From: JAOZMY01 sp964577975
GTDB lineage: Bacteria; Desulfobacterota; S145-22
Assembly: GCA_964577975.1 (NCBI GenBank)
Contig: CAZOBB010000122.1
Span: 1 to 21,412 of the forward strand
DNA: 21,412 nucleotides
Direction of reading: 5' to 3'
Part shown: positions 14,638 through 21,412 of the stretch, piece by piece
Numbering within the stretch: position 1 is the stretch's first letter
Layout: each line of letters opens with the position of its first letter
The notes under the pieces: model-generated
What the model was told of the DNA's origin: nothing
Database searches by the model: none
The model's input: the letters and a program-made list of their open reading frames with translations, nothing else
Position numbers and translations under genes: made by a program

Positions 14638-15971
14638 CGGGCTGTAGCTTCTCCCTTCACGGCGATCACGGCGTAGTCCTGAGGTCCATAGAGAAGCTCG
14701 TTGAGCTGGATGACGTTGTTGTTGAGGACGTTGATGAGCTTGTCAGAAAAATCCCCTGTGCGCCGAAAGAAATCGACCTCCGACAGTTTCATCTCGTCCG
14801 GATAGAAAGAGGTATATCGGATCTCCACCGAAGGGAATCCTACCGCCTGGCAGGCGAATTGCAAGGTGAGGGGATGGACGGGCTTGGTGTGGGTGGGGTC
14901 GAGGTAGAAGGCCCCTGAGAAGACGGAGAGGCTTTGGGGGTTGATGGTCTCCATGACGAGCTTCCCTCCATCCGCGAGCCGTTCATAGCCAAGCTGGATG
15001 AGGGTGACGAGCTCACTCCAGGATAGATGTTCAATAACCTGGGCGCAGAAAATCCCGTCGTAGTATCCCCTGTCCACCGCCGATAAGTGTGTCAGTGCAT
15101 CGGATTCTTCCGCCTCCAGTCCAAGGCTTTGGCAAAAAGCCACCATCTCCGCGTTGATGTCGATCCCTTTCGCCGGTATCCCCGAGCCTTTCAGGAGCTC
15201 GAGGAATTCACCGCGGCCACAGCCGATATCGAGGACCTTTCGACAACCTTTGAAATAAGACAGGTAGGTCTCCTGACGCTTCTTGATCTCCTCACGATTT
15301 CCGCGGTGGAGGTCTTCGAACGAGAGGTAGAGGGTATCTTTCAAGGCCTTGTCGTCGAGGGAGGTGTCCCCGTTGCCTTTCTCGGCAGGGGAGACAAGAA
15401 TCTTGGAGAGTTCACGACGCGCCGTTTCCGACCGGAGGTGACGGAGATCCCGCCGCAGGTTTTTATTCTGATTCATGGTTCGTAGGACCAGTCGGAAGAG
15501 CCGCATTTGGGTTTCTCCGAGTTTTTCCATCTCTCGCTGGATTTTGACGAGGTAATGGCGATAGGCCAGGTTTGAGGTTAGGTCAATGATCCTTGCCAAG
15601 TAAACTTTTAGATCATTGAAAGAGCGAACCGTTTGGGCGTTGAATTCCATCTGGGTGGCGAGGAGGATTCGTGTGAGAGGAGAAAAGAGTTTCTGGACGA
15701 GGGCGATGATTTTTCCTTTCAGGCCAGGCTGAGGAAGGGGACGATGGGGTGCCCAGAGATCGTTCAAAGGGGCGATGACGTCACCGAAGGCGCGGGCGAG
15801 CTCCTTGATCTCGTCCAGGAGATCCTCAATGTTGGGTTGGATGTTCAGTTCCATTTCTTCGACGTTCTGTATTTCTTCCCTGGAGAATTCTCCGCGGGCT
15901 ATCCGTTCCTCGACCCGTTTCCGGATCTCCTCCATGAGGGCCTGGACATCGATGGTCTCGTTTTCAGGCAT
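14634..15971 (-). CDS. SAM-dependent methyltransferase with long helical N-terminus, glycan cluster
   Basis: A 445-residue protein with two parts. Residues 1-200 are strongly charged and mostly helical, including EEIRKRVEERIARGEFSREE and later basic heptad-like stretches, so a coiled coil or membrane-surface arm is likely. Residues about 205-445 form a class I methyltransferase: FEDLHRGNREEIKKRQ, motif I VLDIGCGRG (246-254), the acidic residue binding the ribose in GIDINAEM (269-276), IFCAQVIEHL, and METINPQSLSVFSGAFY. The FEDLHRG and NPQS blocks are typical of methyltransferases in O-antigen and capsule clusters, some of which cap or modify the glycan's non-reducing end. A chain-terminating or sugar-modifying role is inferred. 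The gene begins 56 bp after purC, has a modest ribosome-binding site (AAAGGG), and its stop overlaps the first glycosyltransferase. Confidence 0.88.
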   Translation of the reverse strand: MPENETIDVQALMEEIRKRVEERIARGEFSREEIQNVEEMELNIQPNIEDLLDEIKELARAFGDVIAPLNDLWAPHRPLPQPGLKGKIIALVQKLFSPLTRILLATQMEFNAQTVRSFNDLKVYLARIIDLTSNLAYRHYLVKIQREMEKLGETQMRLFRLVLRTMNQNKNLRRDLRHLRSETARRELSKILVSPAEKGNGDTSLDDKALKDTLYLSFEDLHRGNREEIKKRQETYLSYFKGCRKVLDIGCGRGEFLELLKGSGIPAKGIDINAEMVAFCQSLGLEAEESDALTHLSAVDRGYYDGIFCAQVIEHLSWSELVTLIQLGYERLADGGKLVMETINPQSLSVFSGAFYLDPTHTKPVHPLTLQFACQAVGFPSVEIRYTSFYPDEMKLSEVDFFRRTGDFSDKLINVLNNNVIQLNELLYGPQDYAVIAVKGEATAR

Positions 15972-16027
15972 CGGGTTTCCCTTTCTCGCTTGATGGATTT
16001 AGGAGTGTTGTGGCTAACGGTTCCTTT

Positions 16028-16915
16028 TTAGGTACCGGTCAGCCTCTGTAGAGCTTCCTCGTATTTCTGACGGGTTTTTTCGATGATTTCTTCGGGAATA
16101 TCGGGGGGCGGCGGGGTCTTGTCCCAGTCGAGGCTGTCCAGATAATCCCTCAAGAACTGTTTATCGAAGCTTATCTGGGCATGTCCCGGTTCATAGGACT
16201 CGGCGGGCCAGAAACGGGAAGAGTCGGGGGTCAGAAGCTCATCGATGAGGATGATCCTGCCGTTCAGAAAGCCGAACTCCATCTTGGTATCCGCCAGAAT
16301 GATACCGCGCTCTTCCGCGATTCCCCGGGCCCGTTCGTAGATGGCGATACTCAAATCCCTTAGCCTTTCGGCCGTTTCCTTTCCCAAGGCATCCACCATA
16401 TAGGCAAAAGAGACGTTTTCGTCGTGCTCTCCCTGTTCCGCCTTGGTGGCGGGGGTGAAAATGGGTTCGATCAGACGATCCGCCTCACGGAGCCCCTCGG
16501 GAAGCGGAATGCCACAGATCTTTCCGTCCCGAAGGTATTCCCGCCATCCCGATCCGGCCAGGTAGCCGCGGACCACACACTCGAAGGGGATCGGCTTGGC
16601 CTTTTTCACCCATAGGCTTCGATCTTTCAGGATTTTCTTGTAGGGACGACACGCCTCGGGGAATTCGTCCACGTCCGAGGATATGAGGTGGGTTTCCACC
16701 AGGTCGCGGATCTGGCTGAACCAAAAGAGTGTCATCTGGGTGAGGATCTTCCCTTTGCCGGGAATGGGCTGTTTCATGATCACGTCGAAAGCGGAGATCC
16801 GATCGGTGGCGACCATGAGGAGAGACTCCCCCAGGTCGTAGTTGTCTCTTACCTTTCCGCGTGAGAATAGGGTGAGGTCAGAGAAGTTCGTTTCATAAAG
16901 GGCCTGGTCCGCCAT
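16028..16915 (-). CDS. purC: Phosphoribosylaminoimidazole-succinocarboxamide synthase (SAICAR synthetase)
   Basis: A 295-residue enzyme of purine biosynthesis. It uses ATP to join CAIR and L-aspartate, giving SAICAR, in the cytoplasm. Signature blocks are all present: GKVRDNYDLG (20-29), ATDRISAFD (36-44), FECVVRGYLAGSGW (111-124), ADTKMEFGF (208-216), and DELLTPDSSRFWP (225-237). The length puts it in the long class (around 300 residues, like yeast Ade1) rather than the short class of about 240 residues found in E. coli. A strong ribosome-binding site (AGGAGG) sits 9 bp before the ATG. It is preceded by 13 bp after the ATPase stop and followed by 56 bp before the methyltransferase. A housekeeping gene inside an envelope and glycan operon is odd; it may simply share the transcript. 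Confidence 0.97.
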   Translation of the reverse strand: MADQALYETNFSDLTLFSRGKVRDNYDLGESLLMVATDRISAFDVIMKQPIPGKGKILTQMTLFWFSQIRDLVETHLISSDVDEFPEACRPYKKILKDRSLWVKKAKPIPFECVVRGYLAGSGWREYLRDGKICGIPLPEGLREADRLIEPIFTPATKAEQGEHDENVSFAYMVDALGKETAERLRDLSIAIYERARGIAEERGIILADTKMEFGFLNGRIILIDELLTPDSSRFWPAESYEPGHAQISFDKQFLRDYLDSLDWDKTPPPPDIPEEIIEKTRQKYEEALQRLTGT

Positions 16916-16924
16916 CTGCTTTTA

Positions 16925-16930
16925 CCTCCT
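16925..16930 (-). promoter_or_regulatory. Strong ribosome-binding site of purC
   Basis: AGGAGG on the minus strand lies 9 bp before the purC ATG and overlaps the TAG stop codon of the ATPase gene (TAGGAGG). Ribosomes finishing the ATPase would sit on the purC initiation region, so the two genes are probably coupled. It is a much better match than the sites of the neighbouring genes. Confidence 0.75.
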
Positions 16931-18638
16931 ATAGTTGTGCGGTCACGCGAAACGTTCGCATGCGATTGATGGCTTGGATCGTTTCTATCCTTCTGGGAAG
17001 GGAAAGATTCCCGACACGATAAGGAGTGAGAATATCAAGCCCCCTTTGAGAGAGGTCTTTGAAGGTGTTCTCTATAGCTTCGTAAAGCGTGGTTTTCCCG
17101 TTCATGTACCGTTGCGCGGCGTAATGGATGAGGTAGCCTATACTGCGTGTTTGGGAGACATCTGCCAACTGTTCCATATCGTGTAGGTCGATCTGGGTGT
17201 AGCCAAATAAAAGGTTAAACAACCCTTTTGCCTCGATTTTTACGTCTCGTTTTCCCTTCGAGGGATTGAAGGAGTTTCTGTCAGGGATCCGGTGCCGTAT
17301 CTTTCCAAAGGAAGCTCCGCCTTCGGAAAGACGCCGGGAAGGGGTATCTTTCACGATTTCTTTCGCTATGGTGGAAACATCTCTTGGTTGATACGTATCC
17401 ATCATGATGACTGTGTCAGCCACGTCGAAATAGTCTCCCGATCCTCCCATTACAAGAATGGTGGAAACTCCATGATCCGTGTAAAGTTGCCGCACCTTGT
17501 CCACGAAAGGGGTGATAGGTTCCTTCTTTTTGGGAACGAGGCGTTGCATCCGTTCGTCCCGTATCATGAAGTTGGTAGCCGACGTGTCTTCGTCCATCAA
17601 AAGGACGTGGCAACCCGCTTCCAGGGCCTCCATTATGCCGGTGGCCTGTGAAGTACTGCCACTGGCGTTGTCTGTGGAGAAGGTTTTTGTTTCTTTGCCG
17701 AATGGGAGGTCGTGGATAAAAGGGGATATGTCTACTTTTTCGATGTATCGACCGTCCGCTGCGCGGATCTTGACCGCGTCGGGTAAGATCACGACTCTTT
17801 CTCTTCCATCTCCCGGAATATGGTTATATATCCCTGTCTGAAGGGCGTTGAGCAGGGTTGATTTGCCGTGAAAACCGCCTCCGACGATCAAAGTGACCCC
17901 CTCTGGTATTCCCATTCCCTGAATCTCTCCACTGTGAGGGGTGGAAAGCGTGACCCGCAGGCTTTCGGGGGATTTGAAAGGGATGCCATTTTCTAGGGGA
18001 CGATCATCAATTCCGCTCCGGCGTGGAAGGATGGCTCCATCGGCTATGAACGCAACAAGACCGTGGGATTTGAGAGACGCACGGAGGCTTTCTTGATCCT
18101 TTACGCAGTGGACGAATCGGGTTAATGCCTCGAGAGGTATCCGCATGGTTTCTTCGACTATTTTTGGGATCTCACTCGTGAACATGGCTGCGGCCTCTTT
18201 GCCGAGAATCGTGCGCCCAGCGGCAGGTAGGCCCATGACGAATCGGAACTCGATGGTATCTTCCTTAATGACGACAGCGTTTCGTTTGAGTACCTTCTGC
18301 GACCCCGCGTCGATTTCGATCATTCCGCTTTTTCCTATACCTCGATTGCCTTTGGCAATGGATTTCTTGATCGTTTTGAAACGCCTTCCTAAGAAGTCTT
18401 CCACCGCGGTAATCTCTGGAATCCCTTGAAGGAGAGAATCGGGAATTTTTCCGTTGACGGGGACTGCCGCGCACACGCGCGTAGGAGCAGCAAAGGGATC
18501 GCCTTGGACATGATCGATAAAAAGGATAAAATTAGGATACCGATACGCCCCTTTGAGTTCTTTATAACGCTTATAGCTTTGCCGGTCAATTTGGGATAAT
18601 TTTCTTGTCAGTTCGGAAAAGTCCTGGAGATGTGCCAT
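16929..18638 (-). CDS. ABC-class predicted P-loop ATPase (COG3044 / PF09818 family)
   Basis: A 569-residue protein of the COG3044 predicted ATPase family, whose biological role is not established as far as I know. The P-loop is GGGFHGKST (253-261), followed by LLNALQTGIYNHIPGDGRE. A signature-like SGSTSQATG (326-334) and Walker B VLLMDEDTSATNF (345-357) follow, with the acidic catalytic residue in MDED. The N-terminal half (about 1-230) is the family-specific part, with YRYPNFILFIDHVQGDPFAAP near 32-52. There is no membrane segment. The ATG at 18638 is 10 bp after the PilZ stop. A longer reading from 18692 would overlap the PilZ gene and adds 18 residues unlike the family. Its place between a PilZ receptor and purC is consistent with nucleotide or envelope functions, but no function can be assigned. 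Confidence 0.88.
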   Translation of the reverse strand: MAHLQDFSELTRKLSQIDRQSYKRYKELKGAYRYPNFILFIDHVQGDPFAAPTRVCAAVPVNGKIPDSLLQGIPEITAVEDFLGRRFKTIKKSIAKGNRGIGKSGMIEIDAGSQKVLKRNAVVIKEDTIEFRFVMGLPAAGRTILGKEAAAMFTSEIPKIVEETMRIPLEALTRFVHCVKDQESLRASLKSHGLVAFIADGAILPRRSGIDDRPLENGIPFKSPESLRVTLSTPHSGEIQGMGIPEGVTLIVGGGFHGKSTLLNALQTGIYNHIPGDGRERVVILPDAVKIRAADGRYIEKVDISPFIHDLPFGKETKTFSTDNASGSTSQATGIMEALEAGCHVLLMDEDTSATNFMIRDERMQRLVPKKKEPITPFVDKVRQLYTDHGVSTILVMGGSGDYFDVADTVIMMDTYQPRDVSTIAKEIVKDTPSRRLSEGGASFGKIRHRIPDRNSFNPSKGKRDVKIEAKGLFNLLFGYTQIDLHDMEQLADVSQTRSIGYLIHYAAQRYMNGKTTLYEAIENTFKDLSQRGLDILTPYRVGNLSLPRRIETIQAINRMRTFRVTAQL

Positions 18639-18648
18639 ATGATTCGAT

Positions 18649-19707
18649 CTATGTTTCTGCCTGGTTGATATATTCAAACTGTTTTCGTTCAAGCCCCCTC
18701 TCTCTACGCAACTGCCGTGCGTAAAGGGCGGTGATCCACTTATGAATATCTTCGTTCGTCAGGGATTTGAGACGTTCGAAGTAGAGTCGGTCATCCTTGA
18801 TAACTCCTCGTTTGAGGAAGAGGATGCCGAGATAACGTTTTCCCATGTTCTTGAGGTCGTTGTGTACTACCTCCACCTCCATAAAGATGTATTTGTCGAG
18901 GTCGATTCCGAGAGAAAGATTATTTGGGTTGAGGAAGAAACGGATTGCAAAAATGTCCCCTTTTTTGAATGAATCGAGAAAACTTCCTTTCTCATAGATA
19001 AGTCTCATTCCGTTTCTGCTTATGTCTTCTACTTGAATATCTTCGGAGAATTCGATATCCTCAAGTGGTATTCCTGAATATGGCTGGTTTTTTATGATGT
19101 TGACCGTTATTTCGTAATCGAGAGGCGGTTCAAGGCGCACGGCGTTTCTTCGCTGTTTGATTTCTATGCGTCTTGGCACTTTCAGAACAATCGCTCTTTT
19201 AAACCCGCGCATGTTGATGGGTATAATTCCCTCCGATGTTGTTGTGAAGGAATAAAATTTTTGTTTGTCGCGGTAATTGATGACGAAATCGACGATCACC
19301 CGTTTGTTTTTAAAGTTGTGCATCGGTCCCCGTTCCGGAGGATCTTCCAGAAGTATTTTGTCTTCTGCTTTTTTGAAATCCAGAAGCAGGCATTTGAACC
19401 CTTCGTGCCGATATTCCGGCACATGAAGCTCCATTGTACTTTTCCTGGCGTCGGCCTCTTCGAAGACTTTCCGAATTTCCTCGGGGTCACGGATATCAAA
19501 AAGCTCTATCTTTTCAACATCATCTCCCGCATGAAGGAAAAACCGGTTGATAAGGTATAGGATGCCTCCTAAGAGGAGGATTCCAACGAAAACCCAGAAG
19601 ACGATGGAAATGACTTGAGAAAAATCACTGTCGCTTGCTGTTTTCTGAACGGTTCGAAGAAAACCCTTGTCTACGGTTGCAGCATAGGCAAGGGCTCCCG
19701 TCATCAT
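18649..19707 (-). CDS. Membrane-anchored PilZ-domain protein, c-di-GMP receptor
   Basis: A 352-residue PilZ protein. A short N-terminal segment is followed by one membrane helix (about 33-54, IVFWVFVGILLLGGILYLI) and a charged linker. Residues about 90-180 form a YcgR-N-like beta domain that ends in VPRRIEIKQ. The PilZ domain follows with both c-di-GMP-binding motifs: RNAVR (Arg187 to Arg191, RxxxR) and DISRNG (Asp228 to Gly233, DxSxxG). Both are complete, so ligand binding is expected. The C-terminus is helical and basic. Proteins of this plan couple c-di-GMP to motility or surface-polymer output; here its partners may be the downstream glycan genes or a flagellar motor elsewhere. It begins 24 bp after the rlpA stop. 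The double ATG start has no strong ribosome-binding site. Confidence 0.93.
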   Translation of the reverse strand: MMTGALAYAATVDKGFLRTVQKTASDSDFSQVISIVFWVFVGILLLGGILYLINRFFLHAGDDVEKIELFDIRDPEEIRKVFEEADARKSTMELHVPEYRHEGFKCLLLDFKKAEDKILLEDPPERGPMHNFKNKRVIVDFVINYRDKQKFYSFTTTSEGIIPINMRGFKRAIVLKVPRRIEIKQRRNAVRLEPPLDYEITVNIIKNQPYSGIPLEDIEFSEDIQVEDISRNGMRLIYEKGSFLDSFKKGDIFAIRFFLNPNNLSLGIDLDKYIFMEVEVVHNDLKNMGKRYLGILFLKRGVIKDDRLYFERLKSLTNEDIHKWITALYARQLRRERGLERKQFEYINQAET

Positions 19708-19731
19708 CTCTTTCTTGCCCAGTTTTTCCCC

Positions 19732-20439
19732 CTAATGTTCGTAATCTGTAATAAGGATGGTGTATCCTCTCTCTGTGAGTCTTCTTCCCTCGTCCCTCGC
19801 CCCTTCTTTCGTGTCGTAAACCCCCACACGGACACGATAGTATGTTGTTTGTCCCGTGTTATATACCACAATATAAACGTTATCAACAAGTGATCCCAGT
19901 TTTGCAGCCAATCGGTCGGCGTTTTCCTTATTGATGAAGGAAGCAACTTGCAAGGTGTAAAGGCCGGAATGCTTTTTCTTTTTTGTCTCAGCGCCAGCGG
20001 GAGGAATTCTTGAAGAAGGGAGCTTGAGAACCTCGATCATAACTTCCGCGGTCCCGGGGCCCACCATACCAATCGCTTTAGCGGCGGCATAGCTTAAGTC
20101 GATGATCCGATTCTTTACGAAAGGACCACGGTCGTTGATGGTAACACGGACGGATCGATTGTTCTCCAAATTTGTCACCATGACTTCCGTGCCTAACGGT
20201 AAAGTTTTATGGGCGGCGGTCATATCATACATATTGTAGATCTCTCCGCTGGCCGTTGGTTTGCCGTGAAAATCTTTGCCATACCATGAAGCGATGCCAA
20301 CCTGCCGACTACCTATGGCGGGGTGGATAGGAGGAGGAACCCGTTTGGCGCAGCCGAAAAAAAGGGCGACTAGCAATAAAAGGGTTAAGATTTTCTCTAA
20401 CGCTATTGTCTGGTTTGGTGGGTGGAGACGTTGTTTCAT
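19732..20439 (-). CDS. rlpA: RlpA-like septal lytic transglycosylase lipoprotein with SPOR domain
   Basis: A 235-residue lipoprotein. The signal has a basic start, a hydrophobic core (ILTLLLLVALF) and lipobox LFFGC with Cys30, so it is anchored in a membrane, probably the outer one. The RlpA double-psi beta-barrel (about 44-140) contains ASWYGKDFHGKPTASGE, TAAHKTLPLGT with His77 and VTINDRGPFV with Asp103, the conserved pair associated with lytic transglycosylase activity on glycan strands lacking stem peptides. A C-terminal SPOR domain (about 158-235, starting LYTLQVASF) binds such denuded peptidoglycan at division sites. The architecture is complete. The start overlaps the stop of the upstream methyltransferase (ATGA), and the membrane-anchored PilZ gene follows after 24 bp, suggesting a shared envelope theme. 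Confidence 0.95.
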   Translation of the reverse strand: MKQRLHPPNQTIALEKILTLLLLVALFFGCAKRVPPPIHPAIGSRQVGIASWYGKDFHGKPTASGEIYNMYDMTAAHKTLPLGTEVMVTNLENNRSVRVTINDRGPFVKNRIIDLSYAAAKAIGMVGPGTAEVMIEVLKLPSSRIPPAGAETKKKKHSGLYTLQVASFINKENADRLAAKLGSLVDNVYIVVYNTGQTTYYRVRVGVYDTKEGARDEGRRLTERGYTILITDYEH

Positions 20440-21089
20440 GGGTTTGGAGATTTACCTCTTTTTTGGGCGACGATGATTTTTGATTTTCCAGAAGGAGAAA
20501 TAATCTTTTTTACAGGATCGAAAATCTTTTCAAACCTTTCTGTTTCGTGATGTAAAATTTCTCTCATCCTTTGTGAACCCATCGAAAAAAGCCGCAGATA
20601 ATACATGGCGCGGATGAGGCGGTTTCGAGGAATTTCATGTTCCATCATAAAAAAGGCGTGTCCCTTTTTGAGAATACGCCAAACTTCATGAAGACAGGCA
20701 TCGGCGGTTTTCCCTCCCAATTCATAAAAGGCGTGCGAGCAGCTTATTGCACTGGCAATCTCGGAGCGCACAGGAAGGGCGGAAACATCCGCTTGGACGA
20801 GAAAAATATTTTTGAAATGTTCTGTTTTTTTACGCGCAACCCTTAGCATTCCTTTCGAAAAATCTATGCCTATGACCTTTCCTTTCTCACCGACTGCCTG
20901 GGCATAGAGGGGAAGCAGGGAGCCAGTTCCCGTACATATATCGAGTATGACATCTCCCTTTTGTGGGCGTACGGTGGCGATAAGGAAATTCCGTGCCTTT
21001 TGTTGAAGATCTTTGGAATGAAGGGAAATAAATTTATCGTATACGTGAGAAAAGGCATTGTAATATTTTATTCTTTTTTTTCTTGTCAT
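20436..21089 (-). CDS. UbiE-like class I SAM-dependent methyltransferase
   Basis: A 217-residue methyltransferase. It starts MTRKKRIKYYNAFSHVYDKF, the YNAFSxxYD region common to UbiE/Coq5-like and related enzymes. Motif I is VILDICTGTGSLL (47-59), the ribose-binding acidic residue is in VIGIDFSKGML (72-82), and ADVSALPV (100-107) is the motif that contacts adenine. SCSHAFYELGG (about 116-126) follows. Downstream the protein diverges from menaquinone-type UbiE, with a basic helical stretch RNRLIRAMYYLRLFSMG (155-171). The substrate could be a quinone, a lipid or another small molecule; I do not assign ubiE. It heads the fourteen-gene run. A possible promoter lies upstream, and the start codon has no strong ribosome-binding site. 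Confidence 0.88.
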   Translation of the reverse strand: MTRKKRIKYYNAFSHVYDKFISLHSKDLQQKARNFLIATVRPQKGDVILDICTGTGSLLPLYAQAVGEKGKVIGIDFSKGMLRVARKKTEHFKNIFLVQADVSALPVRSEIASAISCSHAFYELGGKTADACLHEVWRILKKGHAFFMMEHEIPRNRLIRAMYYLRLFSMGSQRMREILHHETERFEKIFDPVKKIISPSGKSKIIVAQKRGKSPNP

Positions 21090-21134
21090 CGAACGTATGG
21101 GGTTTTATTTTCTCTTTTCTTTGGAAGAAATACC

Positions 21135-21163
21135 ATTCTATTCACACTTAGGTCAACTGGTAA
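21135..21163 (-). promoter_or_regulatory. Weak candidate promoter for the fourteen-gene run
   Basis: On the minus strand, TAGAAT (21135-21140) is preceded by a 17-bp spacer and TTACCA (21158-21163, four of six -35 matches). Transcription would start near 21128, about 40 nt before the methyltransferase ATG. The region is AT-rich throughout, so chance matches are likely. Confidence 0.3.
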
Positions 21164-21204
21164 AAAAACAAAAATGATTAGCAAAACTGGCTATTTTGAA
21201 GTGC

Positions 21205-21226
21205 TTAAAAAAGGATCATCCTTTTG
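21205..21226 (-). terminator. Hairpin terminator after the tRNA genes
   Basis: On the minus strand AAAAGGA pairs with TCCTTTT across a 3-base loop (21209-21225) and is followed by a run of T. It lies about 25 bp beyond the encoded CCA of tRNA-Lys, the expected place for a tRNA operon terminator. The stem is rich in A/T and so only moderately stable. Confidence 0.45.
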
Positions 21227-21248
21227 CGAATTGGTCCCTGTATTTTTT

Positions 21249-21324
21249 TGGTGAGCCGCATAGGAATCGAACCTATAACCTACGGATTAAGAGTCCGTTG
21301 CTCTGCCAGTTGAGCTAGCGGCCC
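21249..21324 (-). tRNA. tRNA-Lys (anticodon CTT)
   Basis: The minus strand folds as a cloverleaf: acceptor GGGCCGC with GCGGCTC (one G-T pair), D-stem GCTC/GAGC, anticodon stem ACGGA/TCCGT around the loop CTCTTAA (anticodon CTT, reading AAG), and T-arm ATAGG-TTCGATT-CCTAT. The discriminator is A, and CCA is encoded in the DNA (21249-21251). Total length is 76 nt including CCA. Confidence 0.95.
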
Positions 21325-21336
21325 ACATCCACCGTC

Positions 21337-21412
21337 TGGCACGCCCGGGGTGACTCGAACACCCGACCTGCGGATTCGAAGTCCGACGCTCTATCCACTG
21401 AGCTACGGGCGC
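21337..21412 (-). tRNA. tRNA-Arg (anticodon TCG)
   Basis: The minus strand folds as a cloverleaf with D-stem GCTC/GAGC, anticodon loop CTTCGAA (anticodon TCG, reading CGA) and T-arm GGGTG-TTCGAGT-CACCC. The acceptor stem GCGCCCG/CGGGCGT includes a terminal G1-T72 wobble. The discriminator is G, and CCA is encoded (21337-21339). The 5' end coincides with the last base of the window, so the gene is complete but its promoter is not visible. It lies 12 bp upstream of tRNA-Lys, and both are likely on one transcript. Confidence 0.94.

Noticed and set aside
16012..16018. GGCTAAC between purC and the glycan methyltransferase, identical to an attC R'' box
   Set aside because: It is a single 7-base match with no paired core or palindrome nearby, so chance is the simplest explanation.
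18639..18692. TTG start at 18692 for the COG3044 ATPase
   Set aside because: It would overlap the PilZ gene by 44 bp and add 18 residues that do not look like the family, whereas the ATG at 18638 follows the PilZ stop by 10 bp.
20436..21089. Assigning ubiE/menG to the methyltransferase heading the operon
   Set aside because: Only the general UbiE-like N-terminal and SAM-binding motifs match; the C-terminal part diverges and no quinone genes are nearby.

Overview
The window looks like chromosomal DNA of a Gram-negative bacterium with an outer membrane. It encodes an RlpA lipoprotein, a PilZ receptor with a membrane anchor, a large hybrid sensor kinase and a surface-glycan operon. The glycosyltransferase set and the style of the hybrid kinase resemble Desulfobacterota (Deltaproteobacteria). 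The PilZ protein and the COG3044-type ATPase would also fit other phyla, such as spirochaetes. I cannot fix the phylum from this sequence.

Left end (1 to about 2452, plus strand): the distal end of an integron gene-cassette array. Four short, AT-rich genes all read the same way: an endonuclease/exonuclease/phosphatase-fold enzyme, a GNAT acetyltransferase, a small lipoprotein and a two-helix membrane protein. They are separated by 74-86 bp imperfect palindromes with attC features. A 20-base arm is shared between sites, and the R'' core of one site is the exact inverse complement of the core that opens its cassette. No integrase gene is present; by the usual orientation rule it should lie to the left of the window. 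A decayed attC-like remnant marks the right edge of the array.

Middle left (2491-6066, minus strand): a 1191-residue soluble hybrid histidine kinase with about six PAS domains, a kinase core and a C-terminal receiver. It probably has its own promoter in the 317 bp AT-rich gap at 6067-6383.

Main block (6384-21089, minus strand): fourteen co-directional genes read from right to left. The upstream half encodes a UbiE-like methyltransferase, an RlpA/SPOR lytic transglycosylase lipoprotein, a membrane-anchored PilZ protein (c-di-GMP receptor), a COG3044-class P-loop ATPase and PurC. The downstream half, which looks more GC-rich, is a glycan assembly set: a coiled-coil methyltransferase, six GT4-type glycosyltransferases (two of them tandem paralogues), one GT2-type glycosyltransferase and an unrecognised 108-residue protein. 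Most junctions here are 4-base ATGA overlaps, so the genes are probably translationally coupled and their products probably act together on one extracellular or lipopolysaccharide-like glycan.

Right end (21249-21412, minus strand): tRNA-Lys(CTT) and tRNA-Arg(TCG), both with an encoded CCA, followed by a small terminator-like hairpin.

The best candidates for new biology are the integron cassettes with unassigned cargo, the 108-residue protein embedded in the coupled glycosyltransferase chain, and the PilZ plus COG3044 ATPase pairing.
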